From the NCBI GenBank assembly GCA_024362935.1, contig JANCRA010000017.1, positions 186,001-250,000 on the forward strand: a stretch of DNA of 64,000 nucleotides, given 5' to 3'. Positions within the stretch are counted from its first letter, which is position 1. Every line of letters starts with the position of its first letter. This document shows positions 61,891 to 64,000 of the stretch, piece after piece. The position numbers and the translations under genes are program-made. The stretch comes from Setophaga petechia (Eukaryota; Chordata; Aves; Passeriformes; Parulidae). The notes beneath the pieces were generated by a model. That model was given only the letters and a program-made list of their open reading frames with translations, did not search any database and had not been told where the DNA came from.

Positions 61891-63916
61891 CGGCACAGCA
61901 CGGCAGGTTATCCCCACGCTGCATCCCGTGCCTGGGTAACCGTCGGTGACAGAGAGGAAGGACATTGCTCTGTCTTGGCTGCGGAAAGGATGAAAAGGGG
62001 CGATTAGGACCTGCCCCTTCCTCCCGCACACATTCATTTGGGCTCCTTTTCAGCAGACTAGCTGGTTTTATCTCACTGTGTCTGCCTGTCTTTGGCAGAG
62101 TTGGCACATCTCTCGTGAATTGGAGTCAGCTACAGCAACAGGAAGGGGCAGCAGTTTTGTCAGCATTGATACCAAAGCCAAAGTGGGGCCCCATGGATGG
62201 ATGTTGCTTTCTTCAAGGGATTTTTGGCCTAGAGTCATAGCAAACTCACACTGGTGTCTTCCCAAACGGCGTTGCCTTTTTTATTTCCACAGGAATCACC
62301 TCTTCTTTTTCTTCCCCCCATCTGGGGAGAGCTGCAATGCAGATGCCTCCTGCAGCCAACTCTTGTCACTGTACACTGACCAAGAAGATCTTGCAGTGGA
62401 GAGAGGCTTCCTAGAGCTGCTGTGGAGAGCTGAAGGGGGAAGCTTTGTCCCTTAGTCTTGAAGTCTTGTTGGGGAGCTGCTCGTGCTCTGGGGGACAGAC
62501 ACCAGTGGTGTTCATCCAAGCCTTGCCGGTTCGTTCCTGTAAAGAAAGAAAGAAAGTGTACGGACGCCAGATAGAGCAAAAAGGTGTACGGGAGGGAGAC
62601 GGGGAAAAGGAGAGGGGTAATAGAGAAAGGAGCCCTGCAGAGGCAGAGATCGATCTTCATGGAGATAATGATCAATGCTCAGTTGATTGCAAATCTCAGG
62701 GTACATTTGTATGGTAATGCAGGGTTCAGCAACGCGAGAATACATATAACTGGTTACAAAGTGTTATGTATCGACAAAGAGCTAACCTATGTTTGGTCAC
62801 GTACATAGATTGGCAAAAGTGTCAGCAGGACATTCTGCCCCATATCTTCTCTTCACATCCTTAGAACATCTTGCTTCACATCTCTTTTCCTGGGGTACAA
62901 CTTGGCCAACTTCTTCATATTGTTTGCCCAAGGGCAGCATGTTTCTGCTATAAGGCACGTATGCAGGGTTGTGCAGCTTGCTTCTATCCAGTGTCTGCTC
63001 AAAATGCTCTCTACATTCCTGAGCTTCCTGACACACCCCAGAGACTTTGGGGTTGTCATATTGGCAAACAAATTTCAGTCTGGGAACTTTTTGACATTCT
63101 TCAATTACTCGCGTGGGGTTTTTTGTTGTTTTGTTTTGGTTTGGTTTGGTTTTTTGTTGGTTTTTTTTTTTTGTTGTTTGTTTTGTTTTGTTTTGTTTTG
63201 TTGGTTTTTGTTTTTTGTTTTCCTCCAGAACAACTGTCATAATGTAATGCTTCCAGAGAATCTTTTCCTACTTTTTGGGGAACTTCCTTTTGCTCCCGTC
63301 CCAGATCAGGCCAATTCCCAGGGCTCCTTCCCAAAGTGAGCTGTAGCCCATGGCCTCCACTCCCCAGCTGGAACAGAAGGAAGCACAGAGTTTGCTGTTG
63401 TGGGAGGGGAGCTTCTCTTTCCTGCCTGCTTTCCCTTTGGCACAGGTTGGTGTGTGCTCATTTGATAAAGGCAGCTTTAAACTCTGAAGCAATTGCGTTT
63501 CAAACTGCTCCCTTCTCAAGCTCCTCTGTGGGTATCCTTGGACAAAAGGCCTCTTGCTGGGAGCTCCCAGTGGGCAGCTGAAGGAAGGAGATTGATATTT
63601 CAGGGTTGTGACTGCTGAAAGCAGCTGGTTTCTGGAGGTGTCCAGCGCTGGGAGTGGCTTCTTTTCTCACCTGCCTGCAGAAAATGAAGTCGCAAAGTGG
63701 GCATTTCATTTGTCGGGATGGCCACCAGGGCTGTTTGCCAAGAGGTGGGCTGGCAGAGAGGCAGGTCTCGTGCTAAACTGGCTGTGTGTTTGTTTTGATG
63801 GTGGGGAGCATCAGAGATGCAGACACAGACAGCAGCTGAAGGAACAGTGTGATTTACTGTAATGCAAAAGTGGAAAAAAGAGTCAGGAAAGGATAAGCTA
63901 AGCAACGCACCTCAGC

Positions 63917-64000
63917 ATTATTACAAAAGGGTGCCTCTGGTGATTAAGGAAGATACATCACCAGGTACCCCAATGCTTTGCCGTTCATCCAGAGCTACAC
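63917..64000. repeat. Tandem array unit 7, first 84 bp only
   Basis: The sequence restarts at 63917 with the same bases as position 1 and runs to the window end, which shows that the array continues beyond the window. No gene part is included. Confidence 0.97.

Larger units (their letters stand above)
53259..63916. repeat. Tandem array unit 6 (10,658 bp)
   Basis: It combines markers of its two predecessors: the 15-bp coding insertion of unit 4, and the 14 TA and 9 CGGCT pentamers of unit 5. The net change of +12 bp against unit 1 is fully explained (+15, +2, -5). Confidence 0.98.

Noticed and set aside
1..64000. CRISPR array, bacterial operons, rRNA or satellite array
   Set aside because: The repeats are 10.6 kb units with a spliced gene. 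There are no short direct repeats with unique spacers, no ribosomal genes, and no 100-400 bp satellite monomer.

Overview
The window is vertebrate nuclear DNA and consists entirely of one head-to-tail tandem array. Six complete copies of a ~10.65 kb unit (10,646; 10,646; 10,661; 10,661; 10,644; 10,658 bp) run from base 1 to 63916, and the first 84 bases of a seventh follow. The array continues past both window edges, so the unit boundary used here (base 1) is arbitrary. The copies are nearly identical: by eye, units 1 and 2 differ by about 15 substitutions. All length differences are explained by four sites: a CGGCT pentamer tract (9, 10 or 13 copies), a TA tract (13 or 14), one extra C in unit 5, and a 15-bp in-frame insertion in the coding exon of units 4 and 6.

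Each unit carries one minus-strand gene for a heat-shock-factor-type protein. Coding exon 1 is GC-rich and holds the whole HSF DNA-binding domain, most like the HSF5/HSFY/HSFX branch, followed by about nine degenerate ~20-residue repeats. Good splice sites with matching phases join it to three smaller exons, giving a 489-residue model (494 in units 4 and 6). It stays open in all six copies. The promoter side is GC-rich, with three GC boxes and the CGGCT tract. The 3' side is AT-rich, with four minus-strand AATAAA signals.

Layout of unit 1 (others shift by the unit offset): 1-2230 spacer with no supported gene; 2236-2443 poly(A) signals; 2687-2880 exon 4, with four p53-half-site-like palindromes at its end; 2881-5386 intron 3, which contains a GC-rich degenerate minisatellite, the TA tract, a decayed duplicate of exon 4 and another exon-like island; 5387-5507 exon 3; 6956-7122 exon 2; 7377-8364 exon 1; 8365-8654 promoter/5' leader; 8655-10646 spacer with simple repeats.

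The organism is most likely a bird, possibly a songbird. This is inferred from the sequence style and the HSF5-like gene, and no marker in the window proves it. Homogenised ampliconic arrays of HSF-family genes are known from mammalian sex chromosomes (HSFY, HSFX). A sex-linked, germline-restricted or microchromosomal ampliconic location is therefore a reasonable hypothesis, but the window cannot test it.
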